Assembly: GCA_963753055.1 (NCBI GenBank)
Contig: CAVWAP010000001.1
Location: 186,001-250,000 of the forward strand
DNA length: 64,000 nucleotides
From: JAUWGC01 sp963753055
GTDB lineage: Bacteria; Bacteroidota; Bacteroidia; Bacteroidales; B18-G4
Direction of reading: 5' to 3'
Shown: piece after piece, positions 30,702-39,407 of the stretch
Position numbering within the stretch: the stretch's first letter is position 1
How the letters are laid out: each line of letters opens with the position of its first letter
The notes under the pieces: model-generated
The model's database searches: none
What the model was told of the DNA's origin: nothing
What the model saw: only the letters and a program-made list of their open reading frames with translations
Made by a program: the position numbers and the translations under genes

Positions 30702-32561
30702 TCATTCTATTATGATAGCATCACCTGCTATAGCATCAAAGCGGCATATTTCATAGCATGCCCTGCATTTGATGCATTTATTTGGATCCAGGTTATGTGG
30801 TTCACTTCTCGGCCCCACAATGGCATCTGCCGGGCAGACTTCCACACAACGCTGGCAACCTGTGCACTTTTCTTTGATCACCCTGTACTCGACCAGGTCG
30901 CGGCAAACAGCTGCCGGGCAGCGTTTATCCTCGATATGGGCGATGTATTCATCCCGGAAATACTTGATAGTAGTACGCACCGGATTCGGTGCAGTTTGCC
31001 CCAGTCCGCAGAGGGAGCCTTTGCTGATCGTACCTGATAATGATTCAAGCGCAGCAAGGTCTTCCAGCGTTCCTTTACCGACAGTGATCTTCTCAAGTAT
31101 CTCCACCATCTTTCTTGTCCCGATCCGGCAGGGAACACATTTCCCACAGCTTTCCTGGCTGGTGAACCTGAGGAAGTACTGTGCCACATCCACCATGCAT
31201 GAATGTTCATCCATGACGATCAGGCCACCTGATCCCATAATGGTGCCGGCATCCTGCAATGACTGGTAATCAATTGGCAGGTCGAGGTATTCCTTTGAAA
31301 GGCATCCTCCGGAAGGACCACCTGTCTGGACGGCTTTAAATGGTTTCAAAGAGCCGCCACCGATATCGAAAATGATCTCCCTTAAAGTAGTGCCCAATGG
31401 TACCTCTATCAATCCTGTCCGCCTTACTTTTCCCACCAGGGCGAAGGTCTTGGTCCCTTTGCTTTGTTCTGTGCCAAAGCCGGCATACCATTCTCCTCCA
31501 TTTCGCATGATATTGGGTATGGTGGCCAGGGTTTCAACATTATGGATGGTCGTTGGCTTGCCATGCAGTCCCGATACCGCCGGGAATGGCGGCCTGCTGC
31601 GAGGCATACCGCGTTTACCTTCAATGGATGCGATCAGTGCTGTTTCTTCACCACAGACAAAGGCACCTGCGCCTTCCTTGATCTTGATCTCGAAATCAAA
31701 ACCACTTCCCATGATATTTTTCCCGATGAGCCCTATCTCTTTCATCTGGGCCATGGCAATTCGAAGGCGTTGAATGGCAAGTGGGTATTCTGCCCTGATA
31801 TAGATATAGCCAAGGCTGGCCCCAATACCGTAGGCAGCTATCAGCATGCCTTCCAGCAAGGCAAAGGGATCGCCTTCGATCAGCGAACGGTTCATGAAAG
31901 CTCCGGGGTCTCCTTCATCTGCGTTACAGATCAGGTATTTCGGACTGCCTTTTGCACTTCTGCAAAATTCCCATTTCCGGTAGGATGGGAAGCCGGCACC
32001 TCCACGCCCCCTTAATCCTGATATCCTTATCTCTTCAATGACTGCTTCAGGCTCCTTATTGAGCGTGTTGATGAGGCCATTAAATCCATCACGTGCGATA
32101 TAATGCAGGATGTCTTCAGGGTCTACGATGCCACAATTGCGAAGTACGATACGCTCCTGGTTCTTGAACATGGGAAGGTCCCAAAATGATTTGGTCCCAT
32201 TTATTTTTAGCTCAGGATCACCCAGGTGCCCAATCGGCTTCATCCTCGTATCACCCTTGCCCACATAACCTGTGATCAGCTTTTCAGCTCTATCAGGATC
32301 TACGTTATTGAAACTCAGCCGTGGTGATCCATGCGCCTGTATGTCCATGAATGGCTCAAGGTAGCAAGGACCGATGCAGCCAACTTTTATCAGTTTAATC
32401 TTTTCTTTCTGCCTGGCTTGCTGCAGGGTATCCCAAACTGCTCCTGCTCCTGATGCCAGTCCACAACTGCCCATCCCAACGTAAACAACAGGGTCTTTAC
32501 TCTGCTGTAACGCCTGCCAGGTCTCAATTGCCTGCTTTTGTATGTTGCTGAACCTATTCAT
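30702..32561 (-). CDS. NuoF/HydB-like NADH-oxidising FMN subunit, copy 1
   Basis: 619 residues, longer than complex I NuoF because of domains at both ends, as in HydB of bifurcating hydrogenases. Order: thioredoxin-like [2Fe-2S] domain (about 20-105, with GSCG and GCIGPC), NADH/FMN domain with GLRGRGGAGFPS and CNADEGDPGAFMNR, SLBB-like domain, cluster motif CGKCVPCRIGT, and a C-terminal pair of [4Fe-4S] motifs CTGCQRCVEVCP and CIKCRACYEIC. It would oxidise NADH and split electrons toward ferredoxin-type clusters. Its start overlaps the nuoE stop by 8 bp, and nuoG follows. Intact. Confidence 0.9.
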   Translation of the reverse strand: MNRFSNIQKQAIETWQALQQSKDPVVYVGMGSCGLASGAGAVWDTLQQARQKEKIKLIKVGCIGPCYLEPFMDIQAHGSPRLSFNNVDPDRAEKLITGYVGKGDTRMKPIGHLGDPELKINGTKSFWDLPMFKNQERIVLRNCGIVDPEDILHYIARDGFNGLINTLNKEPEAVIEEIRISGLRGRGGAGFPSYRKWEFCRSAKGSPKYLICNADEGDPGAFMNRSLIEGDPFALLEGMLIAAYGIGASLGYIYIRAEYPLAIQRLRIAMAQMKEIGLIGKNIMGSGFDFEIKIKEGAGAFVCGEETALIASIEGKRGMPRSRPPFPAVSGLHGKPTTIHNVETLATIPNIMRNGGEWYAGFGTEQSKGTKTFALVGKVRRTGLIEVPLGTTLREIIFDIGGGSLKPFKAVQTGGPSGGCLSKEYLDLPIDYQSLQDAGTIMGSGGLIVMDEHSCMVDVAQYFLRFTSQESCGKCVPCRIGTRKMVEILEKITVGKGTLEDLAALESLSGTISKGSLCGLGQTAPNPVRTTIKYFRDEYIAHIEDKRCPAAVCRDLVEYRVIKEKCTGCQRCVEVCPADAIVGPRSEPHNLDPNKCIKCRACYEICRFDAIAGDAIIIE

Positions 32562-33007
32562 AGGATCCCAGGATCTGTTTTAGTTTGATAACCGACATGC
32601 GGCTGTGAATATCATCATCCACCATCATCACCGGTGCCAGGGCACAGCATCCCAGGCAGGCTACACGTTCAAGGTCAAAACGGCCATCGTCAGTAGTATG
32701 CCCAGGTTTAATGCCAATCTCAAGTTGTAAGGCATTCAGTAAAAAATCACCACCCTGAACATGGCATGCAGTACCCAGACAGATCCTGATTGAATGACGC
32801 CCGGGAGGATGAAATCGAAACTGGGAATAGAATGATGCAACACCAAAGATCCTGCTCCTGGATATCCTTAAATGAGGAAGAAATCTTACCAATGGCTTCG
32901 GGAGAAACATAACCTTCAAGGCTCTGAACATGTTGCAATATCGGAATGAGGTTATCCACATCACCCGGGGGGTAAGTATTTAATGCTTTAATGGTAGGAT
33001 CTTTCAT
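32554..33007 (-). pseudogene. NuoE/HydC-like [2Fe-2S] subunit, copy 1, frameshifted
   Basis: First gene of the copy 1 operon. It encodes a 24-kDa NuoE-type thioredoxin-fold protein; the four cluster cysteines CLGTAC and CLGCC are present in the downstream part. The N-terminal part (MKDPTIKALNTYPPGD to GKISS) is in one frame and GVASFYSQFRF onward in another. A one-base excess between about 32835 and 32880 explains the break, giving about 150 residues, slightly shorter than the intact copy at 37094 (169). Start chosen at the ATG at 33007. Confidence 0.82.
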
Positions 33008-33074
33008 TAAATCACAGGTTAATTTTAGCTGTCCTTAAAAATTGACCACTGCCTGGAGAAACTTATCGAATATA

Positions 33075-33140
33075 ATGAAAAATGTTATGGCATATGATAA
33101 AACTTTTTCAGCGTATATATAAACATGCAGCATTTTTCAT
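33075..33140. repeat. Inverted repeat in the divergent region between the two redox loci
   Basis: atgaaaaatg (33075-33084) and catttttcat (33131-33140) are exact reverse complements, 46 nt apart, in the 281-nt A/T-rich gap between nuoE copy 1 and the zinc-ribbon gene of copy 2. It could be an operator or a chance feature of A/T-rich DNA. No firm promoter was recognised there. Confidence 0.4.
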
Positions 33141-33288
33141 ATCTCATACGGTGTCCGGGAATTATTTAAAATAATTATAAATATAGCTGCTTGCAGGAAA
33201 GCTTAGATATATAAGCTGAAAAATTTATATCATTGTAGGTCATTTTATTACTTCTGAATTCGTGACTTAAAGTTCAAAACATAAGCTA

Positions 33289-34143
33289 ATGGAAGATTTA
33301 CTGTATGATTTTATTTACCTGAATGTACATTGCCCTTTATGCCATGCATCATTTATGGATGATAAGACTTTAGTTGATGGACGATCTGGTATTAAAATTG
33401 GAATCAAAACTGCCAGGGACCAGGGGTTCATTCACCTGAGCTCAATATATGAAAGCTATAATTATCAATGTGATATAGAGTTCACAGATGGTGAAATTGT
33501 TGGATTCACATGCCCGGAGTGTAAGAAGGTGCTTAACAGCCAGGTTAATTGCGAATATTGTGAAGCTCCAATGGTACCCATTAATCTTGATATAGGGGGG
33601 AAAGTCAGTATTTGTTCCCGCTCAGGCTGTAAAGGCCATTTCCTGGAGTTTGAGGATATCAACACTGCGATGAAAAAGTTAATATTACTCAGTGACTTTG
33701 AGGGAAAGTCACCAGATGGCCTCCTTGAGGATGAAGCGGGTGTAGAGATTATCGAATCAGGCACTTATATGCAAACCTATTGTCCTAAATGCGATAAGTC
33801 TTTGATCGAAAAAGGTCTTGTTAAGCTTAAAGTAGTCAGTGAATTGGGTGAGCCGGGCTTTGTCTTTCTTAGCCCTTACTTAAATGTATTTACTTCGAAA
33901 TCAACAGTATTTCTTAAAGAGAACCGGGTAGCCAACAAGATCATGTGCCCGCATTGCGAAGAAAGCCTGATTGATACAGAGAAAAACTGCCATGAATGTG
34001 GTTCGCCGGCTGCCAGGATAGCTGTCAGCGCCAGGACGAAGTTCATCGACTTTTATCTGTGCTCAAAGAAAGGTTGCCGCTGGCACGGACTGGATGAAGA
34101 TGACCTTCATGACATTGATCTTGAAGACAGCCTGGAATGGTAA
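33289..34143 (+). CDS. Multi-zinc-ribbon protein, copy 2
   Basis: 284 residues, no signal peptide or membrane segment, so cytoplasmic. It contains eight cysteine pairs in zinc-ribbon spacing: CPLC (near 17), CPEC, CEYC, CSRSGC, CPKC (near 165), CPHC, CHEC and CSKKGC with a following WHG. The repeated sequence plan (LSxYLNVFxSK... ends) suggests internal duplication of a two-ribbon module. I do not recognise a characterised family. It leads the copy 2 gene run, 43 nt before nfnA, and a related domain is fused to the N-terminus of NfnB two genes on. A role in assembling, docking or regulating the Nfn complex is inferred. Confidence 0.75.
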   Translation: MEDLLYDFIYLNVHCPLCHASFMDDKTLVDGRSGIKIGIKTARDQGFIHLSSIYESYNYQCDIEFTDGEIVGFTCPECKKVLNSQVNCEYCEAPMVPINLDIGGKVSICSRSGCKGHFLEFEDINTAMKKLILLSDFEGKSPDGLLEDEAGVEIIESGTYMQTYCPKCDKSLIEKGLVKLKVVSELGEPGFVFLSPYLNVFTSKSTVFLKENRVANKIMCPHCEESLIDTEKNCHECGSPAARIAVSARTKFIDFYLCSKKGCRWHGLDEDDLHDIDLEDSLEW

Positions 34144-34186
34144 TAAAAAAAATAAAACCAACAGATAACAATCAAAAATTCGGAAT

Positions 34187-35011
34187 ATGTTTCAAATAAA
34201 GAAAAAGCAGGAGATGGCCAAGGGAACGATCATTCGTTTCGATATTGAAGCGCCCAAAATTGCTAAGAAAATCAAAGCCGGACAATTTGTAATCATTCGT
34301 GTAAATGAGACAGGGGAAAGAATTCCTCTAACGGTAGCTGATAAAGATGATTTTGCCGGTATTATCACCATCATCTTCCAGGTCGTTGGAAAGTCAACTG
34401 CTCTCATGAGGTCGCTGGAAGAGGGCGACTTTATGCTTGACATAGCCGGGCCACTTGGAAAAGCCGCTGAGGTAGAAAAGATGGGAACAGTCATTATGGT
34501 GGGTGGTGGTACAGGAGTTGCTATCCTGCATCATGTGGCAAAAGCTTTTAAGGAAGCAGGTAATTATGTTATCAGCATCATGGGGGCCAAGGAAAAGGAT
34601 ATGCTGATCATGGAAAATGAGATGACAGCTATCAGTGATGAACTGGTCATTACCACTGATGATGGCACCTATGGCCAACAAGGATTTGTTACTCAGCCAC
34701 TTGAAAAATACTTAAAAGAAAGGTATGACGTCAAGCTGGTTTATGCCATCGGCCCCATTGTCATGATGAAAAACGTTACCAAACTGACAAAGAAATTCAA
34801 TGTCCCTACTATGGTCAGTCTCAACCCAATCATGATCGACGGGACAGGAATGTGCGGTGGATGCAGGGTCAAGGTCAATAATGAAACTGCCTTCTGCTGT
34901 GTTGACGGTCCCGATTTTGATGGCTTTAAGGTTGATTTTGATGAGCTGGAGAAAAGAAATTCCATGTACCTGAAAGATGAAAAAGATTCATTGCTGTTTT
35001 CAATTAAATAA
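34187..35011 (+). CDS. NfnA-like ferredoxin-NAD(P)+ reductase subunit, copy 2
   Basis: 274 residues, normal length for the FAD-containing small subunit of Nfn/sulfide dehydrogenase. It has an FAD-binding barrel with AGQFVIIRVNETGERIPLT (about 42-60), an NAD-binding fold with VGGGTGVAILH, and a C-terminal [2Fe-2S] loop with GTGMCGGCRV and CCVDGPDFDGFKVD. In characterised enzymes this subunit with NfnB couples NADPH oxidation to NAD+ and ferredoxin reduction, or the reverse. It lies 13 nt before the zinc ribbon-NfnB fusion gene, so co-translation is likely. Confidence 0.9.
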   Translation: MFQIKKKQEMAKGTIIRFDIEAPKIAKKIKAGQFVIIRVNETGERIPLTVADKDDFAGIITIIFQVVGKSTALMRSLEEGDFMLDIAGPLGKAAEVEKMGTVIMVGGGTGVAILHHVAKAFKEAGNYVISIMGAKEKDMLIMENEMTAISDELVITTDDGTYGQQGFVTQPLEKYLKERYDVKLVYAIGPIVMMKNVTKLTKKFNVPTMVSLNPIMIDGTGMCGGCRVKVNNETAFCCVDGPDFDGFKVDFDELEKRNSMYLKDEKDSLLFSIK

Positions 35012-35023
35012 ATGTAGTCTGCT

Positions 35024-36844
35024 ATGTTAGAACAAGATGTCAGATATTTAAAGTTTAAGACCTACCTGAGTTTTTACTGCCCGCACTGTAAAAAGACATT
35101 TAACGTTGAGCGGCAACATGAAAGGTCCCTTGTTTTCAATGGAAAATATAAAGGGGAAGACATGGTGTTGAAGCTAAGTCCATTCCTTGATGTATTCGAT
35201 ATCAAAACATCCGTTCAAATGAAGAAGGATGAGGTGCTTGATGATCTGTCGTGCCCTCATTGCAAAGAAAGCCTGATCCATCCAACGGTTAAATGTGGAG
35301 AATGTGGTTCCTCTGTTGGAGAATCTATTGTTTCTGCTTTTGCCAAGCTTATCCCCTTCTATTTTTGTCTTAAGCATGGTTGTGAATGGCATGGGATATC
35401 CAAAGAGGATGAGCGGACCATCCGTCTGAAGATCCCCAGGCAGGCTATGCCCGAACAGGACCAGAAGCTGAGGGTTAACAATTTCCAGGAAGTGCCTTAT
35501 GGATATACTACTGAACTTGCTTTGCTCGAAGCAGGTCGTTGCCTGCAATGCAAGAAACCGAAATGTGTAGAAGGCTGTCCGGTAAATGTTGATATTCCCG
35601 GATTCATCTCACTGATCGCTGAAGAAAAATTTGGTGATGCAGCGAAAAAGATAAAAGAAACCAATGTATTACCAGCCATTTGCGGAAGGGTTTGTCCGCA
35701 GGAAGCCCAGTGCGAGTCGATGTGTATCGTAGGGCACAAGGACGAGCCGGTTGCGATAGGAAGGCTGGAGCGTTTTGTTGCTGATTACGAACGTAAGATG
35801 GATCTGGTCACCGTGCCGGAGATCAAGCACAGTACAGGAAAGAAAATCGCTGTGATTGGCTCAGGCCCTGGAGGGCTGACCGTTGCTGCCGATATGCGCC
35901 TGCTGGGTTATGAAGTAACCATCTTTGAAGCCCTGCATGAACCCGGTGGTGTGCTGGTGTACGGTATCCCTGAGTTCCGCCTGCCAAAGGCTATCGTAAG
36001 CTTCGAAATTGAATACCTTAAGAAGCTTGGGGTCAGGGTGGAATTGAACCATATCATTGGAAATATCCTTACGGTAGATGAATTGCTTGAACACTTCGAT
36101 GCTGCCTATATCGGTGTCGGCGCTGGCTTGCCATGGTTCATGGGCCTTGAAGGAGAGAGCATGGGAGGTATCTTCTCTGCCAATGAATACCTGACCCGGA
36201 TGAACCTGATGAAAGCCTATAAATTCCCGGAATTTGACACCCCGATGCCAAAAGGAAATAAAGTGGTGGTTATTGGAGGTGGTAATGTAGCCATGGACTG
36301 TGCCCGAACAGCTATGCGAACAGGTTCCAATGAGGTGACCATCGTCTACCGCCGGTCAAGGCACGAGTTGCCTGCCAGGGGAGAAGAAGTTCATCATGCT
36401 GAGGAAGAAGGTATCAACTTTATGTTGTTGACCAGTCCTGTGAAGTATATCGGCACCGACAATTCATTGCTTAAAGCTATTGAATGTATCAGGATGGAAC
36501 TTGGCGAGCCGGATGCTTCCGGTCGTCGACGCCCTGTACCTATTGAAGATTCCAACTTCGTGGTGGAATGCGACCTGGCCATTGTTGCCATTGGTAATGG
36601 GCCCAATCCCATCATCTTCAACACCACACCGGACCTCAAGCTGAACAAGAGAGGTTATATTGATGCAGACCTGGAGACCGGCGCAACCTCCAAGCCTTTG
36701 GTATATGCAGGTGGAGATATCGTAACCGGCGCTGCCACTGTTATCCAGGCTATGGGCGCGGGACGGATTGCCGCCAGATCCATGCATGAAGCACTGTCTA
36801 AGCCAGCGAAGGCATCTAAGAAGAAGCCTACTGCAAAGGAATGA
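35024..36844 (+). CDS. Zinc ribbon-NfnB fusion: NADPH:ferredoxin oxidoreductase subunit, copy 2
   Basis: 606 residues in one clean frame. Residues 1-140 are a zinc-ribbon domain related to the C-terminal half of the neighbouring 284-residue protein (CPHC, CPHC, CGEC, then a C-x4-C with WHG). Residues from about 145 are a complete NfnB/GltD-like flavoprotein: CLQCKKPKCVEGCP and CGRVCPQEAQCESMC cluster motifs, FAD motif IGSGPGG, NADPH motif IGGGNVAMD with YRRSRHELPARGEE, and a final GGDIVTGAATVIQAMGAG. The copy 1 NfnB lacks the extension, and there the ribbon is a separate gene. A start at the internal Met just before the NfnB part is possible, but nothing interrupts the long frame. The fusion ties the zinc-ribbon family to Nfn function. 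Confidence 0.88.
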   Translation: MLEQDVRYLKFKTYLSFYCPHCKKTFNVERQHERSLVFNGKYKGEDMVLKLSPFLDVFDIKTSVQMKKDEVLDDLSCPHCKESLIHPTVKCGECGSSVGESIVSAFAKLIPFYFCLKHGCEWHGISKEDERTIRLKIPRQAMPEQDQKLRVNNFQEVPYGYTTELALLEAGRCLQCKKPKCVEGCPVNVDIPGFISLIAEEKFGDAAKKIKETNVLPAICGRVCPQEAQCESMCIVGHKDEPVAIGRLERFVADYERKMDLVTVPEIKHSTGKKIAVIGSGPGGLTVAADMRLLGYEVTIFEALHEPGGVLVYGIPEFRLPKAIVSFEIEYLKKLGVRVELNHIIGNILTVDELLEHFDAAYIGVGAGLPWFMGLEGESMGGIFSANEYLTRMNLMKAYKFPEFDTPMPKGNKVVVIGGGNVAMDCARTAMRTGSNEVTIVYRRSRHELPARGEEVHHAEEEGINFMLLTSPVKYIGTDNSLLKAIECIRMELGEPDASGRRRPVPIEDSNFVVECDLAIVAIGNGPNPIIFNTTPDLKLNKRGYIDADLETGATSKPLVYAGGDIVTGAATVIQAMGAGRIAARSMHEALSKPAKASKKKPTAKE

Positions 36845-36981
36845 AGAAAAGAGAGAAGGAGAAAAGAGAGAAGAGAGCATTAGATCGATATAATTATATC
36901 GCTTCTCTCAATGATTTCTCATTCTCGTTCTCTTTTCTCTTCTCTCTCTCTCTCTTCTCTCTTTTCTATCTCTCTTCTCTC
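36844..36981. repeat. GA-rich/CT-rich inverted repeat with palindromic core
   Basis: Right after the nfnB stop codon a purine-only run (gaaaagagagaaggagaaaa) leads to a perfect 16-bp palindrome cgatataattatatcg (36886-36901), then about 80 nt of almost pure pyrimidine (tctctctctctctcttctct). The arms can pair as a long stem or form triplex DNA. It separates the nfn part of copy 2 from nuoE and may end the upstream transcript. Confidence 0.7.
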
Positions 36982-37093
36982 TGAATTAGCTTGTGATTCT
37001 TAATTATTTAGACCTAATTTAAATATAGCGATTTGGAATGCGGCACTGAAACATTTCATACTTTTGCGCACAAATTTTTAAAGGAAGAAAAGC

Positions 37094-37603
37094 ATGCGAA
37101 TTGAAAGGATTCGGACGGAAACGGATGCCCTTGAAAAGAAGGCTGTCGACCTGGCCTTGCTGGATCCGTTGATCTCAAAATATAAAGGGAAGAAAGGTAG
37201 CCTGATCCCATTGCTGCAAGGCACACAGGATATCTATGGCTACATCCCTCAGGAAGCGTTTCTCAAAATATCTAAAGATACAGGTCTGGAGCTGAGTGAG
37301 ATGTATGGTGTTGCCACTTTCTATGCCCAGTTCAGGCTGAGTCCGGTTGGAAAAAACATTATCAAAGTTTGTCATGGTACTGCCTGCCATGTACAGAATG
37401 CCAATGCCATCACAGAAGCACTCAAGGAAGCCCTGAAGGTGGATGATGGAGGCACCACGGAGGACGGTCTGTTTACCCTCGAATCCGTGGCATGCCTGGG
37501 ATGCTGCTCACTGGCACCTGTGATGGCGATAGGAGATGAGACCTATGGTAAACTAACTGGCTCGCAGTCGGTGAAGATCGTCAAGAACATTCGTAAATCA
37601 TAA
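37094..37603 (+). CDS. NuoE/HydC-like [2Fe-2S] subunit, copy 2
   Basis: 169 residues, thioredoxin-fold NuoE family. The [2Fe-2S] ligands are CHGTAC (near 97) and CLGCC (near 137), and the family motif YGVATFYAQFRL lies between the helical N-terminal domain and the ferredoxin domain. It carries an electron from the NuoF flavin or acts as a structural partner in NADH-dependent bifurcating complexes. It starts after the GA/CT hairpin and a 112-nt A/T-rich gap, so it probably has its own promoter. nuoF begins 6 nt after its stop. Confidence 0.92.
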   Translation: MRIERIRTETDALEKKAVDLALLDPLISKYKGKKGSLIPLLQGTQDIYGYIPQEAFLKISKDTGLELSEMYGVATFYAQFRLSPVGKNIIKVCHGTACHVQNANAITEALKEALKVDDGGTTEDGLFTLESVACLGCCSLAPVMAIGDETYGKLTGSQSVKIVKNIRKS

Positions 37604-37609
37604 CTCGTC

Positions 37610-39388
37610 ATGGAAAACACAAAAGTGATCGTTGGTATGGGTAGCTGTGGAATAGCTGCTGGTGCCAATAAGGTTTATCAGAAGATCAGTGCGCTGCGGG
37701 AAAGTGAGAACCTGACTTTCAAGTTGAAGAAAACAAGTTGTGTTGGAATGTGCTACAGGGAGCCGCTGGTAGAAGTGATCGACGATTCCGGCACCTACCT
37801 CTATGGTGAGATTGATGAGGAGAAAGTGATTGAGATCATTGATCAACATATTACTAAGCATGATCCGGTAAAAAAATACATCGTCCATTCCGAGCTTTTC
37901 GAGACTCCTGACAATGAGTTTTTGGAAGACCAGGTTAAGATCACCCTCAGAAATTGCGGTTTCATTGACCCGGAAAGCATCGAGGAGTATGAGGAGAAGA
38001 ACGGCTACCGTGCGATCAAGAAGATTGCAGGTCAGCGTATCTCCAGGCTTGACGTAATACAGACTGTTTATCACTCAGGCCTCCGTGGCCGTGGTGGTGG
38101 TGGCTTTCCCACCGGTCTCAAGTGGAAGTTTGCTAACGACAACAAATCCACAGAAAAATATATCATCTGTAATGCTGATGAAGGTGACCCGGGCGCTTTT
38201 ATGGACCGCTCCGTCCTTGAAGGCGACCCTCATGCAGTCCTTGAAGGTATGATCATTGGTGCATATGCCATTGAGGCAACCGGCGGGGTGATCTACTGCA
38301 GGGCTGAGTACCCGCTGGCGATCAAAAGATTGAACATTGCCATTGAGCAGGCCAGGGAGAAAGGATATCTTGGTAAGAATATCCTGGGTATTGATGGCTT
38401 TAATTTTGACCTATACATCAAAGAAGGGGCCGGTGCATTTGTTTGCGGTGAAGAGACTGCCCTGATCGCTTCTGTAGAAGGACAACGAGGCATGCCAAGG
38501 AAACGGCCTCCCTTTCCCGCAGCTTCAGGCCTATGGAAGAAGCCTACAAACATCAACAATGTTGAAACATTTGCCAATATACCATGGATCATCCTGAACG
38601 GCGCTGAGGCATACGCAGCCTATGGAACGGAGAAGAGCAAGGGGACAAAAGTATTTGCACTTGCAGGCAAGATCAAGCGCTCAGGCCTGGTTGAGGTACC
38701 GATGGGATTGAGCATCCGTGATGTGATCTTCAAGCTTGGAGGCGGTATTCAGGATGATAAAGAATTTAAAGCTGTGCAGATGGGTGGACCTTCAGGTGGC
38801 TGTATCCCGGAGTACCTGGCTGATACCCTGATAGACTATGAATCTGTGAATGCTACCGGTGCCATCATGGGATCGGGTGGAATGGTGGTCATGGATGAAG
38901 ATACCTGCATGGTGGATGTAGCCAAGTTTTTTCTGAATTTCACCCAGGAAGAGTCGTGTGGGAAGTGCACCTTCTGTCGTATCGGGACCAAAAGAATGCT
39001 GGAGATACTGACCAGGATCACAGAAGGGAAAGGTGAGGAAGAAGATATTGAGAAGCTGGAGTCTTTATCATATGAGATCAAGGATAATTCGCTATGCGGG
39101 CTGGGGCAGACAGCACCGAACCCGGTTCTGACAACCATAAAGTATTTCAGGAATGAGTACGAAGCGCATATCAGGGATAAGAAATGCCCGGCAAAGGTTT
39201 GTACAGCTTGCCTCACTTATGAAGTAGACCCTGAAAAGTGCACGGGATGTACTGTTTGTGCAAAGAACTGTCCTTCAAATGCCATCGATGGTGAACGAAA
39301 GGAAATCCATTTCATCCGTCAGGATGATTGTATTAAGTGCGGAGCTTGCTTTACTAAATGTAAGTTTGATGCGATCAAAGTATCCTGA
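37610..39388 (+). CDS. NuoF/HydB-like NADH-oxidising FMN subunit, copy 2
   Basis: 592 residues with HydB-type architecture: N-terminal [2Fe-2S] domain (GSCGIAAG and TSCVGMCYREP, 1-90), FMN/NADH domain with GLRGRGGGGFPT and CNADEGDPGAFMDR, SLBB-like domain, CGKCTFCRIGT cluster motif, and a C-terminal double [4Fe-4S] domain with CTGCTVCAKNCP and CIKCGACFTKC. This set of clusters is the one associated with flavin electron bifurcation in HydABC and related Bfu enzymes. The gene lies between nuoE (6 nt) and the GltD-NuoG fusion (19 nt). Clearly homologous to the copy 1 protein but well diverged. Confidence 0.92.
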   Translation: MENTKVIVGMGSCGIAAGANKVYQKISALRESENLTFKLKKTSCVGMCYREPLVEVIDDSGTYLYGEIDEEKVIEIIDQHITKHDPVKKYIVHSELFETPDNEFLEDQVKITLRNCGFIDPESIEEYEEKNGYRAIKKIAGQRISRLDVIQTVYHSGLRGRGGGGFPTGLKWKFANDNKSTEKYIICNADEGDPGAFMDRSVLEGDPHAVLEGMIIGAYAIEATGGVIYCRAEYPLAIKRLNIAIEQAREKGYLGKNILGIDGFNFDLYIKEGAGAFVCGEETALIASVEGQRGMPRKRPPFPAASGLWKKPTNINNVETFANIPWIILNGAEAYAAYGTEKSKGTKVFALAGKIKRSGLVEVPMGLSIRDVIFKLGGGIQDDKEFKAVQMGGPSGGCIPEYLADTLIDYESVNATGAIMGSGGMVVMDEDTCMVDVAKFFLNFTQEESCGKCTFCRIGTKRMLEILTRITEGKGEEEDIEKLESLSYEIKDNSLCGLGQTAPNPVLTTIKYFRNEYEAHIRDKKCPAKVCTACLTYEVDPEKCTGCTVCAKNCPSNAIDGERKEIHFIRQDDCIKCGACFTKCKFDAIKVS

Positions 39389-39407
39389 TACTCTGGATCA
39401 ATAATGA

